Below are positions 24,352-33,841 of a stretch of 64,000 nucleotides of DNA, piece by piece (positions within the stretch are counted from its first letter, which is position 1; the number at the start of each line of letters is the position of its first letter). Origin of the DNA: Anaerolentibacter hominis. Its GTDB lineage: Bacteria > Bacillota > Clostridia > Lachnospirales > Lachnospiraceae. The position numbers and the translations under genes are program-made. Under the pieces are notes generated by a model. That model ran no database searches. It was not told the DNA's origin and saw only the letters and a program-made list of their open reading frames with translations. Location of the stretch: positions 62,001 through 126,000 of the forward strand of contig NZ_JAWDIX010000002.1 of assembly GCF_032380675.1 (NCBI RefSeq). The letters run 5' to 3'.

Positions 24352-25218
24352 ATGGCGAATAAACAGAAAAAAGAATCTTATTTTCGCGATGTAGTCCGCA
24401 AGTTCCGTTCTCATAAGCTGGCTATGATCGGTTTGATCTTTATTGCAATTGAAGTGTTCCTGGTAATTATACTCCCTTACATAATGAAGCTGGACCCGAT
24501 TAATTCGGATGTTGCGGCGTTCGGGGCAAAACCCGGACCTGGGCATATTCTGGGGACAGACGATATCGGAAGAGATGTATTTTCCCGTTTGATTTACGGC
24601 GGCAGGGTGTCCCTGCAGGTTGGACTTATTTCCAGTATCATCAGCATGTTTATCGGCGTGCCGCTGGGTCTGATCGCCGGCTACTACAGAGGGGCATTTG
24701 AAGCAGTTATTATGCGGTGTTCTGAAATCTTTATGTCATTCCCGTCTATGATGCTGATTCTGGTACTGGTCGCAGTAGTGGGACCGTCTGTATGGACGGT
24801 TACACTGGTAATCGGTATTATGGGCTGGCCGCAGTTTGCCAAGCTGATCTACGGCAACGTGCTTTCCGCCCGTGAAAAAGAATACGTGGAGTCCGCAAGA
24901 GCGGTTGGAACTAAAGATTTTTCAATTATTTTAAAATATATTGTCCCCAACACCTTTGCACCGATCCTGATTGCATTTACATTCCGTACCGCAAGTGCGA
25001 TTATTCAGGAATCCGCATTGAGTTTTCTGGGTATGGGTGTTCAGCCGCCGCAGGCATCGTGGGGTAATATTTTATACGAAGCACAGTCCATTTCCGTGCT
25101 CTCGACCAGACCGTGGATGTGGGTTCCGCCTGGAATTCTGCTGGTGCTGACGATTTCAGCCATCAACTTCCTGGGCGACGGTATCCGGGATGCTCTGGAT
25201 TCCAAGCTGAACATCTAG
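24352..25218 (+). CDS. Peptide-type ABC transporter permease (OppC/DppC)
   Basis: Second membrane subunit, 288 residues. After a first helix near residues 20-42 it shows the HILGTDDIGRDVFSRLIYGGR motif in two parts, the coupling loop KEYVESARAVGTKDFSIILK near 180, and the C-terminal ESALSFLGMGVQPPQASWG. These are all OppC/DppC hallmarks. Start ATG 24352 has AGGAGGGG nine bases upstream. It belongs to the permease-permease-lipoprotein-ATPase-ATPase cluster. Confidence 0.93.
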   Translation: MANKQKKESYFRDVVRKFRSHKLAMIGLIFIAIEVFLVIILPYIMKLDPINSDVAAFGAKPGPGHILGTDDIGRDVFSRLIYGGRVSLQVGLISSIISMFIGVPLGLIAGYYRGAFEAVIMRCSEIFMSFPSMMLILVLVAVVGPSVWTVTLVIGIMGWPQFAKLIYGNVLSAREKEYVESARAVGTKDFSIILKYIVPNTFAPILIAFTFRTASAIIQESALSFLGMGVQPPQASWGNILYEAQSISVLSTRPWMWVPPGILLVLTISAINFLGDGIRDALDSKLNI

Positions 25219-25326
25219 TACGCGAAGGCAATGTTTGCAATGGCAATATTGCAATTATTATATTTATTTATGAATGGCGGAAGGCCGGCGACGGCTGACC
25301 GGTCATTAAAATGAGGAGGTAAGGAA

Positions 25327-26994
25327 ATGAAAAAGCACAAACTAATCTGTCTGCTTCTTGTGTTTGCCATGGTTGTCAGCATGCTGACCGGCTGCGGTAA
25401 AAAAGATGAGACACCGACGGATGGAAAAGGCGATGCCCAGACATCTGATGATGCCAACAAGGACAGCGGCAAGACTTCCGGCGGAGAAAAAGTAGTCACA
25501 ATGGCTATGACATCCGATTGGGATACTCTTATGCCGATGAACACAACCAGTTCTCATGCGGATATTGTAAATGAGAATATGTTTGACCGTCTCATTGTCA
25601 TCAACAGGGACGGTACCTTTGAACCAAGACTTGCGGAGAGCTGGGACATAAATGACGCAAGCGATAAGATTACATATCACTTGAATCCCAATGCAAAATG
25701 GCATGACGGAGAACCTGTTACCGCTGCTGACGTAGTATTTACCTGTCAGCTGGCCTCTGATCCGGAAGCGAACCTGGCCAGAAAAACCAGAATGTTAAAC
25801 TATGCAGGAACCGACGAAACAGGTACTGAATTAAGCGAGAATTCCATCGCAGTCAAGGCAATTGACGAGCATACGGTAGAGTTTACTCTGAAACAGCCGA
25901 TGGACCCGCTGCCGATCTTTGCTCTGATGGATCGTGATACATTTATTTTGCCGGAACATCTCTTAAAAGATATCCCGATGTCTGAAATCAAAACAGCTGA
26001 TTTCTGGCAGCATCCGGTTGGCTCCGGTCCGATGATCTTCGACAGCAAGGTTGACGGCGAGCGTATCGAATTCAAGGTAAATAAAGACTATCATCTTGGA
26101 GCTCCTAACTTTGACCGTTTTATTATCCGTAAAATGCCTGCTTCCAACCTGATGGCAGGTCTGATGAGCGGTGAAATTGATCTGGTAGCCGGCGGCGCTT
26201 CCGGAAATATCCCGTTAGCTGACTGGGAAGCTGTTCAGGCAATGGACAATGTATCTTCTGAGTCTCTTTCTTCCTTTGGATATCAGTATCTGGTATGTAA
26301 TACCACAAAAGATTATCTGCCGAAGGAAATCCGTCAGGCGATTAACCTGGCAATTAACCGTGATGTAATCATCAACCAGCTGATGAAGGGTGAAGGCGTT
26401 GCAGCCTGCAGTCCTCTGCCTCCAGATCATCTGTACTATGATGAGAACCTGAAAGTAGAATATGATCCTGAAAAGGCAGCCCAGATGGTGAAAGATGCCG
26501 GATGGGATGAGAGCAGAACGCTTCAGTTCCTGGTTCCGATCGGAAATGAGGTCCGTGAAAAATCCGCTCCGTTGATTCAGCAGGATCTGGCTAAGATTGG
26601 TATTAAGACACAGATCGTTACCCAGGATTTCCCGACTCATCTGGATGCGGCCCGTGACGGTAAGTTTGATCTCTGCCTGATGGGTTCTGCAGGCTCTATC
26701 GACCCGGATGAGAGTACCGGTAACTTAAAAGTAGGCGCTCTGAACAACTTCTCCCAGACAACGGATAAGACCTATTCAGAGTATTCTGCTAAGGGTAGAG
26801 AAGGACTTAATTTTGAAGAGCGTAAACCGTGGTATGATAAATACAACGAATACATCTATGATCAGTGCGGATTTATCTGGTTGTATTTCCAGAATAACCT
26901 GTTTGCATACAGCAATCGTATGAGCGGTATTCCTTCTCAGACCACTGACTTTGAAATCAACAAGCAGCCATGGAAATGGCAGGTTAACGACTAA
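25327..26994 (+). CDS. Peptide-type ABC substrate-binding lipoprotein
   Basis: Extracellular family 5 solute-binding lipoprotein, 555 residues. The signal MKKHKLICLLLVFAMVVSML ends in lipobox LTGC, with Cys near residue 23, then a charged, Asp/Ser-rich linker. The mature domain has RLAESWDIND, KWHDGEPVTAADVVF near 125 and HPVGSGPM near 238. Codon use is more uniform than in its neighbours, as for a well-expressed binding protein. The flanking M20 dipeptidase and permeases suggest di- or oligopeptide uptake, but ligand is not shown by sequence. Confidence 0.92.
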   Translation: MKKHKLICLLLVFAMVVSMLTGCGKKDETPTDGKGDAQTSDDANKDSGKTSGGEKVVTMAMTSDWDTLMPMNTTSSHADIVNENMFDRLIVINRDGTFEPRLAESWDINDASDKITYHLNPNAKWHDGEPVTAADVVFTCQLASDPEANLARKTRMLNYAGTDETGTELSENSIAVKAIDEHTVEFTLKQPMDPLPIFALMDRDTFILPEHLLKDIPMSEIKTADFWQHPVGSGPMIFDSKVDGERIEFKVNKDYHLGAPNFDRFIIRKMPASNLMAGLMSGEIDLVAGGASGNIPLADWEAVQAMDNVSSESLSSFGYQYLVCNTTKDYLPKEIRQAINLAINRDVIINQLMKGEGVAACSPLPPDHLYYDENLKVEYDPEKAAQMVKDAGWDESRTLQFLVPIGNEVREKSAPLIQQDLAKIGIKTQIVTQDFPTHLDAARDGKFDLCLMGSAGSIDPDESTGNLKVGALNNFSQTTDKTYSEYSAKGREGLNFEERKPWYDKYNEYIYDQCGFIWLYFQNNLFAYSNRMSGIPSQTTDFEINKQPWKWQVND

Positions 26995-27123
26995 TTTAGT
27001 GATGTAAAGCGGGTCTGATGACCCGGCAGTTATAAAACGGGAGCTTCCTACCCATACGGGAAGCTCCCTGCCGAAAGGCAGGAAAAGCGTGCGGGAGAAA
27101 TTGGCTGGAAGTGAGGTCTGAAC

Positions 27124-28152
27124 ATGGCTGAAAACAGGATGCAAGGCGGACAGTCCGGGAATCCGGAAAGTCTGGTTGAGGTAAAACACTTAAAAACACA
27201 ATTTAATACGAAAAACGGCATTGTAACGGCGATCGATGATGTCAATTTTACGATAAAACAGGGTGAAGTATTGGGAATTGTCGGCGAATCCGGCTGCGGC
27301 AAAAGTGTTACTTCCATGTCCATAATGAGGCTGATCCCTGCCACGTCAGGAAAGATTGCAGAAGGCGAAGTCATATTTAAAGGCGTAGATCTGCTGAAAA
27401 AGACGGAAAAAGAAATGAGAAAGATCCGCGGCAATGAGATCGCCATGATATTTCAGGATTCCATGACTGGGTTAAACCCGGTTTTAACAGTTGGGAATCA
27501 ATTAATTGAAACGATTACCGTGCACAATAAGATGTCAAAAAAGGACGCCTGGAACAGGGCGGTGGAAATGCTGGTGAAAGTGGGAATCCCTTCACCGGAG
27601 CAGAGGATGAAAGAATATCCTCACCAGTTATCCGGCGGTATGCGGCAGCGTGTCATGATTGCCATGGCATTGTCCTGCAATGCGTCATTATTAATCGCCG
27701 ATGAACCTACAACAGCTTTGGATGTGACGATACAGGCACAAATTCTGGAGCTGATGAAGGAATTGAAAAAAAATACGAATACATCAATCATGCTGATTAC
27801 GCATGATATGGGCGTTGTGGCCGAGATGGCTGACCATATCATGGTTATGTATGCAGGCAAGGTTGTCGAATATGCAGATACAGAGAGTATTTTTGAACGT
27901 CCGCTTCATCCTTATACAAAGGGGCTGTTAGCTTCTATACCGAAGCTGACGCAGAGCGATGATGAGCGGCTCTTTACCATTAAAGGCTCCGTTCCCAGCC
28001 TTCGGGATATGCCGGAGGGCTGCCGGTTCTGTACCCGCTGTGAAGAGGCGGATAAGCGGTGCCATGAGGAACAGCCGCCGTTGTTTGCCGTGAACGGAAG
28101 TCAGGTAAGCTGCTGGAAGTATGAAGATAAGGGAGGGGATCAGGATGAGTGA
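27124..28152 (+). CDS. Peptide-type ABC transporter ATP-binding protein (OppD/DppD)
   Basis: ATPase subunit, 342 residues. Walker A GESGCGKSV near residue 55, signature LSGGMRQRVMIAMALSC near 168, Walker B LLIADEPTTALD, switch His in MLITHDMG. The C-terminal oligopeptide-type extension has the cysteines GCRFCTRCEEADKRC. Encoded 130 bases after the binding protein; a hairpin GGGAGCTTCC / GGAAGCTCCC at 27039-27068 in that gap might reduce read-through. The stop overlaps the start of the next ATPase. Confidence 0.94.
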   Translation: MAENRMQGGQSGNPESLVEVKHLKTQFNTKNGIVTAIDDVNFTIKQGEVLGIVGESGCGKSVTSMSIMRLIPATSGKIAEGEVIFKGVDLLKKTEKEMRKIRGNEIAMIFQDSMTGLNPVLTVGNQLIETITVHNKMSKKDAWNRAVEMLVKVGIPSPEQRMKEYPHQLSGGMRQRVMIAMALSCNASLLIADEPTTALDVTIQAQILELMKELKKNTNTSIMLITHDMGVVAEMADHIMVMYAGKVVEYADTESIFERPLHPYTKGLLASIPKLTQSDDERLFTIKGSVPSLRDMPEGCRFCTRCEEADKRCHEEQPPLFAVNGSQVSCWKYEDKGGDQDE

Positions 28153-29122
28153 AAGAGAAAAGCTGGTACAGATTGATCACCTGAGCAAGTTCTTTGTCGC
28201 TTCCAAGACCATGTCCGGCAAGCCGAAACGGATGGTTAAGGCAGTGGAAGATGTGACAATGGATATTTATAAAGGGGAGACGGTGGGAATCGTAGGAGAG
28301 TCCGGCTGCGGCAAGTCCACGCTTGGACGTTCCATACTCCGGCTGATCGAACCCTCGGAAGGCAAGGTTATCTTCGAGAATACTGATATCTCTACCTATA
28401 AGAAAAAAGCAATGCGGGATATGAGAAAAAAGATGCAGATCATCTTCCAGGACCCATATGCTTCCTTAAATCCCAGGATGACGGTCTGTGAGTTGATCCG
28501 GGCGCCGCTGGATTCTTTCCATATCGGTACTTCGGCAGAAAAGCTGGAGCAGGTGAAAGAGATCATGAGTTATGTGGGCTTAAGCCAGGAACAGCTGCAC
28601 CGGTATCCCCACGAGTTTTCCGGCGGTCAGAGACAGCGAATCGTAATAGCAAGAGCGCTGATCCTGAGACCGGAGTTTGTAGTGTGTGATGAACCTGTTT
28701 CCGCCCTGGATGTATCAGTTCGGGCGCAGACACTGAACCTGATGAGCGATCTTCAGGAAAAGATGGGATTAACCTACATGTTTATTTCCCACGACTTAAG
28801 TGTTGTCAAGTACATCAGCGACAGAATCGCGGTTATGTACCTGGGAAAAATTGTTGAGTTTACCGATAAGACGGAACTCTATGAGAATCCGCTTCACCCC
28901 TATACAAAGGCACTTTTGTCTGCGATTCCGGTGGCGGATGTCAACCACAAGATGGACCGGATTATATTAAAGGGTGAAGTGCCGAGTCCTTTCAACCCGC
29001 CTCATGGCTGCCGGTTTAATACCAGATGCCAGTATGCGACGGAGAGATGTATGAGCGAAGCTCCTGAGCTTCGAAAAGTGGCGCCGGGACACTATGCGGC
29101 CTGTCATCTGCTCGATAAATAA
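28145..29122 (+). CDS. Peptide-type ABC transporter ATP-binding protein (OppF/DppF)
   Basis: Second ATPase. Start ATG 28145 lies in the overlap with the preceding stop and has GGGAGGGG upstream. Walker A GESGCGKSTLGRS near residue 60, Q-loop IIFQDPYASLNPRM, signature FSGGQRQRIVIARALIL near 160, Walker B FVVCDEPVSALD, switch His in FISHDLSVV. The C-terminal extension carries CRFNTRCQYATERC. With its partner it powers the importer. Confidence 0.94.
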   Translation: MSEREKLVQIDHLSKFFVASKTMSGKPKRMVKAVEDVTMDIYKGETVGIVGESGCGKSTLGRSILRLIEPSEGKVIFENTDISTYKKKAMRDMRKKMQIIFQDPYASLNPRMTVCELIRAPLDSFHIGTSAEKLEQVKEIMSYVGLSQEQLHRYPHEFSGGQRQRIVIARALILRPEFVVCDEPVSALDVSVRAQTLNLMSDLQEKMGLTYMFISHDLSVVKYISDRIAVMYLGKIVEFTDKTELYENPLHPYTKALLSAIPVADVNHKMDRIILKGEVPSPFNPPHGCRFNTRCQYATERCMSEAPELRKVAPGHYAACHLLDK

Positions 29123-29158
29123 AAGCCAGAACGCTTCAGGATGGTATAATGTAAAAAA

Positions 29159-29186
29159 AGAGATTCGCTGGCAGGCGAATCTCTTG
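29159..29186. terminator. Hairpin between the importer and the M20 peptidase gene
   Basis: Perfect 11-bp stem AAGAGATTCGC / GCGAATCTCTT with a six-base loop, followed by GTATT only. It may be a weak terminator or a stabilising hairpin. Confidence 0.5.
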
Positions 29187-29232
29187 TATTCAGGCCAGAT
29201 TTATGGCAGGATAAACAGGAGGGGAAGGTATC

Positions 29233-30645
29233 ATGAGTCAAAGTATGTGTTCAGAAGAGATGAAAAGCTGGATCGCAGATCACCAGGCTGAGATGGTGAA
29301 GGATATCATTGATGTGGTAAATATCCGGAGTGTGGCAGAATATGGAGAAGGCGGGTATCCTTTTGGAACCGGATGCAAAAAGGCGCTGGATCATTTGCTC
29401 AAACTGGCGGAAGGCTATGGATTTGAAACCTGTAATTACGAGGATTACATGGGAAGTGCCACGTTAAAGGGGACAGAAGGAAAAAAGACAATTGGAATCT
29501 TTGCTCATGCCGATGTAGTGCCGGAAGGAACGGGCTGGGAGTATGAACCTTATAATGCGGTGGAAAAGGATGGTTATCTGATCGGCAGAGGGGTCAGCGA
29601 TAACAAGGGCCCTGCTATCATGAGCTTGTACGCACTGCGGTTTTTGAAGGAAACCGGAGTGAAGCTGAAGGATAACATTACCCTTTATTTCGGATGCTGT
29701 GAAGAAAAGGGAATGGATGATATTAAATATTGGAGAGAGCACTATCCGATGCCGGACTTTTCTCTCGTGCCGGACGTCAATTTCCCTGTGTGCTATGGGG
29801 AAAAAGGAATCCTGGAGCTTATGGCAGTTTCTGATGTTGCAGGATCTGAACTGGCAGACTTCTGCGGCGGGGAGGTGTCAAATACCATTCCGGGAGAGGC
29901 ATATGCTGTTGTAAGATGTGAGGATCAGGACAAAGCAATTGCGATTCTTGCGGACTGTGAAGGGATCAGCGCAGAGAAACGGGACAACTGCCTTGTGATA
30001 ACGGGCAGAGGTATGAGCAAACATGCCGCATTTCCGGAGGATTCCGTGAATGCAAACGGCGTGGTGGCAAGAGCGCTTCTTAAGGCAGATCTGGTATCTG
30101 GCGCTGCAAAAAATGCTGTTTCTTTTATCGCACGTGTCTGTGAGGACTATTACGGTGCTTCTATTGATGTCCCTTATGAGGACAAGGAGTCCGGCAGGAT
30201 GACCCATACCTGTTCTGTGGTACGTGTAGAAAACGGAAAAATGCTGACTAAATTCAATCTCAGATATCCCGTGACAACAGATCAGGAGAAGATGATTGAG
30301 GCGCTGAAACAGTTCTTTGCGGGCTGGAATTTTGAACTGGAAGATATCGAGAACAATGGTCCTGCCTATCAGCCGGTAGATAATCCGGTGGTAAGGGCGC
30401 TCTGTGATATATCCAACGAGGTGCTCGGAGCTGACCTTAAGCCCTATACGATGGGCGGAGGAACTTATTCCAGAAAATTGAAAAATGCTATTGGATTTGG
30501 CCCTGGAATTCCGGATGAAAAGCCGATTTTCCCGGCCGGAAGGGGAGGCGGCCATCAGCCGGATGAGTTTATCCGTGTTGGCCGGCTGATAGATGGGCTT
30601 CAGATCTATATAAGGGCGCTCAGAACTCTGGATGAATTGATATAG
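29233..30645 (+). CDS. M20-family dipeptidase (Sapep/PepV-like)
   Basis: Zinc-dependent cytosolic dipeptidase of 470 residues. Metal-site motifs are visible: IGIFAHADVVPEGTGW with the first His near residue 93, GRGVSDNKGP with the bridging Asp near 121, CCEEKG with the catalytic Glu pair near 156, and the C-terminal GRGGGHQPDEF His. The lid domain between about 200 and 350 is present, as in PepV and Sapep. It follows the peptide importer by 110 bases, so it likely splits imported dipeptides. Start ATG 29233 has AGGAGGGG upstream. Confidence 0.92.
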   Translation: MSQSMCSEEMKSWIADHQAEMVKDIIDVVNIRSVAEYGEGGYPFGTGCKKALDHLLKLAEGYGFETCNYEDYMGSATLKGTEGKKTIGIFAHADVVPEGTGWEYEPYNAVEKDGYLIGRGVSDNKGPAIMSLYALRFLKETGVKLKDNITLYFGCCEEKGMDDIKYWREHYPMPDFSLVPDVNFPVCYGEKGILELMAVSDVAGSELADFCGGEVSNTIPGEAYAVVRCEDQDKAIAILADCEGISAEKRDNCLVITGRGMSKHAAFPEDSVNANGVVARALLKADLVSGAAKNAVSFIARVCEDYYGASIDVPYEDKESGRMTHTCSVVRVENGKMLTKFNLRYPVTTDQEKMIEALKQFFAGWNFELEDIENNGPAYQPVDNPVVRALCDISNEVLGADLKPYTMGGGTYSRKLKNAIGFGPGIPDEKPIFPAGRGGGHQPDEFIRVGRLIDGLQIYIRALRTLDELI

Positions 30646-30686
30646 TGACATAATTTGCCTGGTAAGACCCCAGACAGGAGGACAGG

Positions 30687-31325
30687 ATGCAGGAAGAGTC
30701 GTCGTTAAAGAAAAAAGTTTATGATTCGCTTATGCAGGATATGCTGAACGGCACTGTACGGCCGGGTCAGATTTTGACAGAAAAATCTTTGATTGAGAAA
30801 TACCAGGTGAGCAAATCTCCTGTGAGAGATGCGCTGATCAGTCTGTGCAACGAAGGAGTATTCCGCAGTATTCCGCGGTGCGGATATGAGGTAATTCGTC
30901 TGACGACGGATACGATACGCGAAATCGTAGATTTCAGGCTGGGTCTGGAACTCTACTGTTTCAGGCAGATTGGCAGCAAATTGACTGAGGAGGAACTTTC
31001 CGATCTGGAGCTTCTGGCTATGAAGGCCCACAATATTCCGGAGAATGCCGACATGTGGTATCACTGGAATGGCAATATCGATTTTCATTTGAAGCTGGTT
31101 TCCTTTTATTATAACCGCTATATTTACGAGCAGGTGGAAAAGAGCTTTAAGATACTGACCAGGGCTTATGTGCAGGAATATTGGGATACCTGGAGGAAGG
31201 TTGAGGTCTCCGAGGGGGACGGTCAGCATATGCGCCTGATCCGCCTGGTGAGGAACAAGAAATTTAACGAGGCCGAAGAAGTTCTTCAGGAAGATATCAG
31301 GCGGATAAGGACCATTCTCTGCTGA
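30687..31325 (+). CDS. GntR-family transcriptional regulator (FadR/FCD-like C-terminal domain)
   Basis: DNA-binding regulator of 212 residues. The N-terminal winged helix (residues 5-70) has the GntR pattern LMQDMLNGTVRPGQILTEK and KYQVSKSPVRDALISLCNEG. The all-helical C-terminal half resembles the FCD effector domain, with histidines at IDFHLKL and NIPEN segments that may bind a ligand or metal. It lies directly downstream of the M20 peptidase and could control the peptide importer region; that link is inferred from position only. Confidence 0.88.
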   Translation: MQEESSLKKKVYDSLMQDMLNGTVRPGQILTEKSLIEKYQVSKSPVRDALISLCNEGVFRSIPRCGYEVIRLTTDTIREIVDFRLGLELYCFRQIGSKLTEEELSDLELLAMKAHNIPENADMWYHWNGNIDFHLKLVSFYYNRYIYEQVEKSFKILTRAYVQEYWDTWRKVEVSEGDGQHMRLIRLVRNKKFNEAEEVLQEDIRRIRTILC

Positions 31326-31360
31326 TCTGGTGAAACCCTGACAGGACAGGAGGTGCCGGC

Positions 31361-31999
31361 ATGTCATTTGTATTCATAATCGAATTGATCGGTACGGCCG
31401 CGTTTGCCTTTTCAGGCGGAATGGTGGCAATCAAGCAGAAGCTGGATCTTCTGGGTATTTTGATTCTGGGCGGAGTTACCGCGGTAGGCGGAGGCCTGAT
31501 GCGGGACATCATATTAGGTGTCAGGCCGCCCTATGTTTTTCAGAAGCCGGTATATCTTCTGACTGCCTGTATCACGGTGCTTCTGCTGTTCTTTCTGGTG
31601 CGCTTTTGCAGAAAGGGAGCGGAAAATACCGTTCCGCCGCACTGGGAGCGGACGATGAATGTCCTGGATGCAGTAGGGCTGGGAGCGTTTACTGTAATCG
31701 GGATTAATACCTGTATGGATGCCGGATTTGCCGATTACCATGTCATGGTAATGATTCTTGGAGTGACAACCGGCGTGGGCGGAGGCATTTTGAGAGACAT
31801 TATGGCTGGACTTACGCCTACTGTTCTCAGAAAGCACGTATATGCAAGTGCTTCCATCGCGGGGGCCCTGGCCTGTATGCTGCTCTGGAACAGGCTGACA
31901 CCGGACTGGGCAATGGTGACCGGAGCAGTGCTGGTGGTTGTAATCCGGCTTCTGGCAAGCCATTATCAATGGAACCTTCCCAGAGCAATAAACGACTAA
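31361..31999 (+). CDS. TRIC-type cation channel family protein (UPF0126/YicG)
   Basis: Inner-membrane protein of 212 residues with about seven helices arranged as two repeats. Each repeat carries the family's glycine motif: GGGLMRDIILGVRPPYVF near residue 46 and GGGILRDIMAGLTPTVLR near 132. The prokaryotic TRIC family contains potassium-permeable channels; some members were earlier called UPF0126. Start ATG 31361 follows AGGAGGT. A strong terminator follows at 32039. Confidence 0.92.
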   Translation: MSFVFIIELIGTAAFAFSGGMVAIKQKLDLLGILILGGVTAVGGGLMRDIILGVRPPYVFQKPVYLLTACITVLLLFFLVRFCRKGAENTVPPHWERTMNVLDAVGLGAFTVIGINTCMDAGFADYHVMVMILGVTTGVGGGILRDIMAGLTPTVLRKHVYASASIAGALACMLLWNRLTPDWAMVTGAVLVVVIRLLASHYQWNLPRAIND

Positions 32000-32038
32000 A
32001 GCATACTCTTTATGGACTGGGATAAAGATGAAAAATAT

Positions 32039-32078
32039 CGGACAAGCCGTCGGGAATGAACGGTTTGTCCGTTTTTTT
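32039..32078 (+). terminator. Rho-independent terminator after the TRIC-family gene
   Basis: CGGACAAGCCGT pairs with ACGGTTTGTCCG (12 bp, one wobble), loop CGGGAATGA, then seven Ts. Confidence 0.88.
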
Positions 32079-32251
32079 GACTGTATATTAATTTATAAAA
32101 CTGCATAATTAGTGGAACGGAATAAAATACAGGGGTAGAAAAATACTTAAGATTCTTAAGCAATGGCGAAAGAATCGAAAGGAAACGCCATATTTGCAAA
32201 GGGTACTATTGTATAAATTTAACAAAATGCGGTGGTTTGCTAAGTTTTGGC

Positions 32252-32280
32252 TTGTGCAGTCAGGGGCGATATACTATAAT
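32252..32280 (+). promoter_or_regulatory. Promoter of gdhA
   Basis: TTGTGC at 32252-32257, 17-base spacer, TATAAT at 32275-32280. The leader to the ATG is about 90 bases. Apart from this and the terminator at 32039, nothing else is seen in 32000-32377. Confidence 0.65.
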
Positions 32281-32377
32281 TATAAAAGTTAACAGGGCAT
32301 TTCCTTTCCGAATGTAAAGCAGTAAAAGAAGAAAGGAATGCACATGGTAAATTTTAAAAGGAATTGAGGAGATTGAA

Positions 32378-33712
32378 ATGGGCTACGTAGATGAGGTATT
32401 ACAGCGTGTAATTGACAAGAATCCGGGTGAGCCGGAATTTCATCAGGCGGTAAAAGAGGTTTTGAATTCTTTGCGGCCTGTTGTAGAAGCAAATGAGGAA
32501 AAGTACAGAAGAGAAGCAGTTCTTGAAAGAATTACAGAGCCGGACCGTCAGATTAAATTTAAAGTTCCGTGGGTAGATGATAAGGGACAGGTTCAGGTGA
32601 ATACCGGCTATCGTGTGCAGTTCAACAATGCAATCGGACCGTATAAGGGAGGTATCCGTCTGCATCCTTCTGTTAACATTGGTATTATCAAATTCCTTGG
32701 TTTCGAGCAGATTTTCAAGAATTCTCTGACCGGACTCCCGATCGGCGGAGGCAAGGGCGGCTCTGATTTTGATCCGAAGGGAAAATCCGACCGTGAGGTT
32801 ATGGCGTTCTGCAACAGCTTTATTACAGAACTTTATAAATACATCGGGGCGGATGTGGATGTTCCGGCTGGGGACATTGGAACCGGTGCAAGAGAAATCG
32901 GATATATGTATGGACAGTTTAAAAAGATAAAGGGAACCTATGAGGGTGTTCTGACCGGCAAGGGCCTTTCTTATGGCGGTTCTCTGGCCCGTAAAGAGGC
33001 GACTGGTTTCGGCCTTCTCTATCTGACTGCCGAGATGTTAAAATGTAATGGGATCGACATCGCAGGTAAGACGGTATGTATCTCAGGTGCGGGAAATGTA
33101 GCAATATATGCGGCTCAGAAGGCGACAGAGCTGGGCGCTAAGGTTGTGACAGTAAGTGATTCTACCGGCTGGGTTTACGATCCGGAAGGCATTGATCTGG
33201 TTGCCCTGAAGGAGATTAAAGAAGTAAAACGCGCAAGACTGACAGAATATAAAAACTACAGACCGGATGCGGAGTATCATGAGGGCAGAGGTGTTTGGAG
33301 TGTGAAATGTGATATCGCTCTTCCATGCGCAACCCAGAATGAACTGCTTCTGGACGATGCTAAAATGCTGGTTGAGAACGGCTGTACCGCAGTGGCAGAG
33401 GGCGCTAACATGCCTACCACACTGGAGGCAACCGAATACCTGAAGGAGCACGGCGTATTATTTGCTCCGGGAAAAGCAGCCAATGCAGGCGGCGTGGCTA
33501 CTTCTGCTCTGGAAATGAGCCAGAACAGCGAAAGGCTGAGCTGGTCCTTTGAAGAAGTAGATGCGAAATTAAAGGGCATTATGGTTAACATCTTCCATAA
33601 CCTGAATGACGCGGCGGAAAAATATGGATTTAAGGGTGACTATGTTGTAGGCGCCAATATCGCCGGATTTGAAAAGGTTGCAGAGGCTATGATGGCACAG
33701 GGCATCTGGTAA
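32378..33712 (+). CDS. gdhA: Glutamate dehydrogenase, GdhA (NADP-type hexamer)
   Basis: Cytosolic glutamate dehydrogenase of 444 residues, the length of NADP-dependent anabolic enzymes. Key motifs are GYRVQFNNAIGPYKGGIR near residue 75, the catalytic-lysine motif LPIGGGKGGSDFDPKGKSD near 120, VPAGDIGTGAREIGYMYGQ, and the Rossmann motif CISGAGNVAIYA near 230. N-terminal residues 1-55 form the helical extension typical of GdhA. It is monocistronic with its own promoter and terminator. NADP preference is inferred from family resemblance. A second, different glutamate dehydrogenase is at 4672-5940. Confidence 0.95.
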   Translation: MGYVDEVLQRVIDKNPGEPEFHQAVKEVLNSLRPVVEANEEKYRREAVLERITEPDRQIKFKVPWVDDKGQVQVNTGYRVQFNNAIGPYKGGIRLHPSVNIGIIKFLGFEQIFKNSLTGLPIGGGKGGSDFDPKGKSDREVMAFCNSFITELYKYIGADVDVPAGDIGTGAREIGYMYGQFKKIKGTYEGVLTGKGLSYGGSLARKEATGFGLLYLTAEMLKCNGIDIAGKTVCISGAGNVAIYAAQKATELGAKVVTVSDSTGWVYDPEGIDLVALKEIKEVKRARLTEYKNYRPDAEYHEGRGVWSVKCDIALPCATQNELLLDDAKMLVENGCTAVAEGANMPTTLEATEYLKEHGVLFAPGKAANAGGVATSALEMSQNSERLSWSFEEVDAKLKGIMVNIFHNLNDAAEKYGFKGDYVVGANIAGFEKVAEAMMAQGIW

Positions 33713-33731
33713 AATATAAAATGACATTGGG

Positions 33732-33758
33732 AAGGGGCGGAATTTCCGCCCCTTTTTC
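33732..33758 (+). terminator. Rho-independent terminator of gdhA
   Basis: AAGGGGCGGAA pairs with TTCCGCCCCTT, minimal loop, followed by TTTCTTT. Confidence 0.85.
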
Positions 33759-33759
33759 T

Positions 33760-33789
33760 TTGGCGCAGAGTAACGGGTTATGCTACAAT
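33760..33789 (+). promoter_or_regulatory. Promoter of the alpha/beta hydrolase gene
   Basis: TTGGCG at 33760-33765, 18-base spacer, TACAAT at 33784-33789. Confidence 0.5.
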
Positions 33790-33841
33790 ATATACAGAGA
33801 GAAGAGAGAATCGGAACAGTTTCTCTGGGGAGAGGGAGAGT

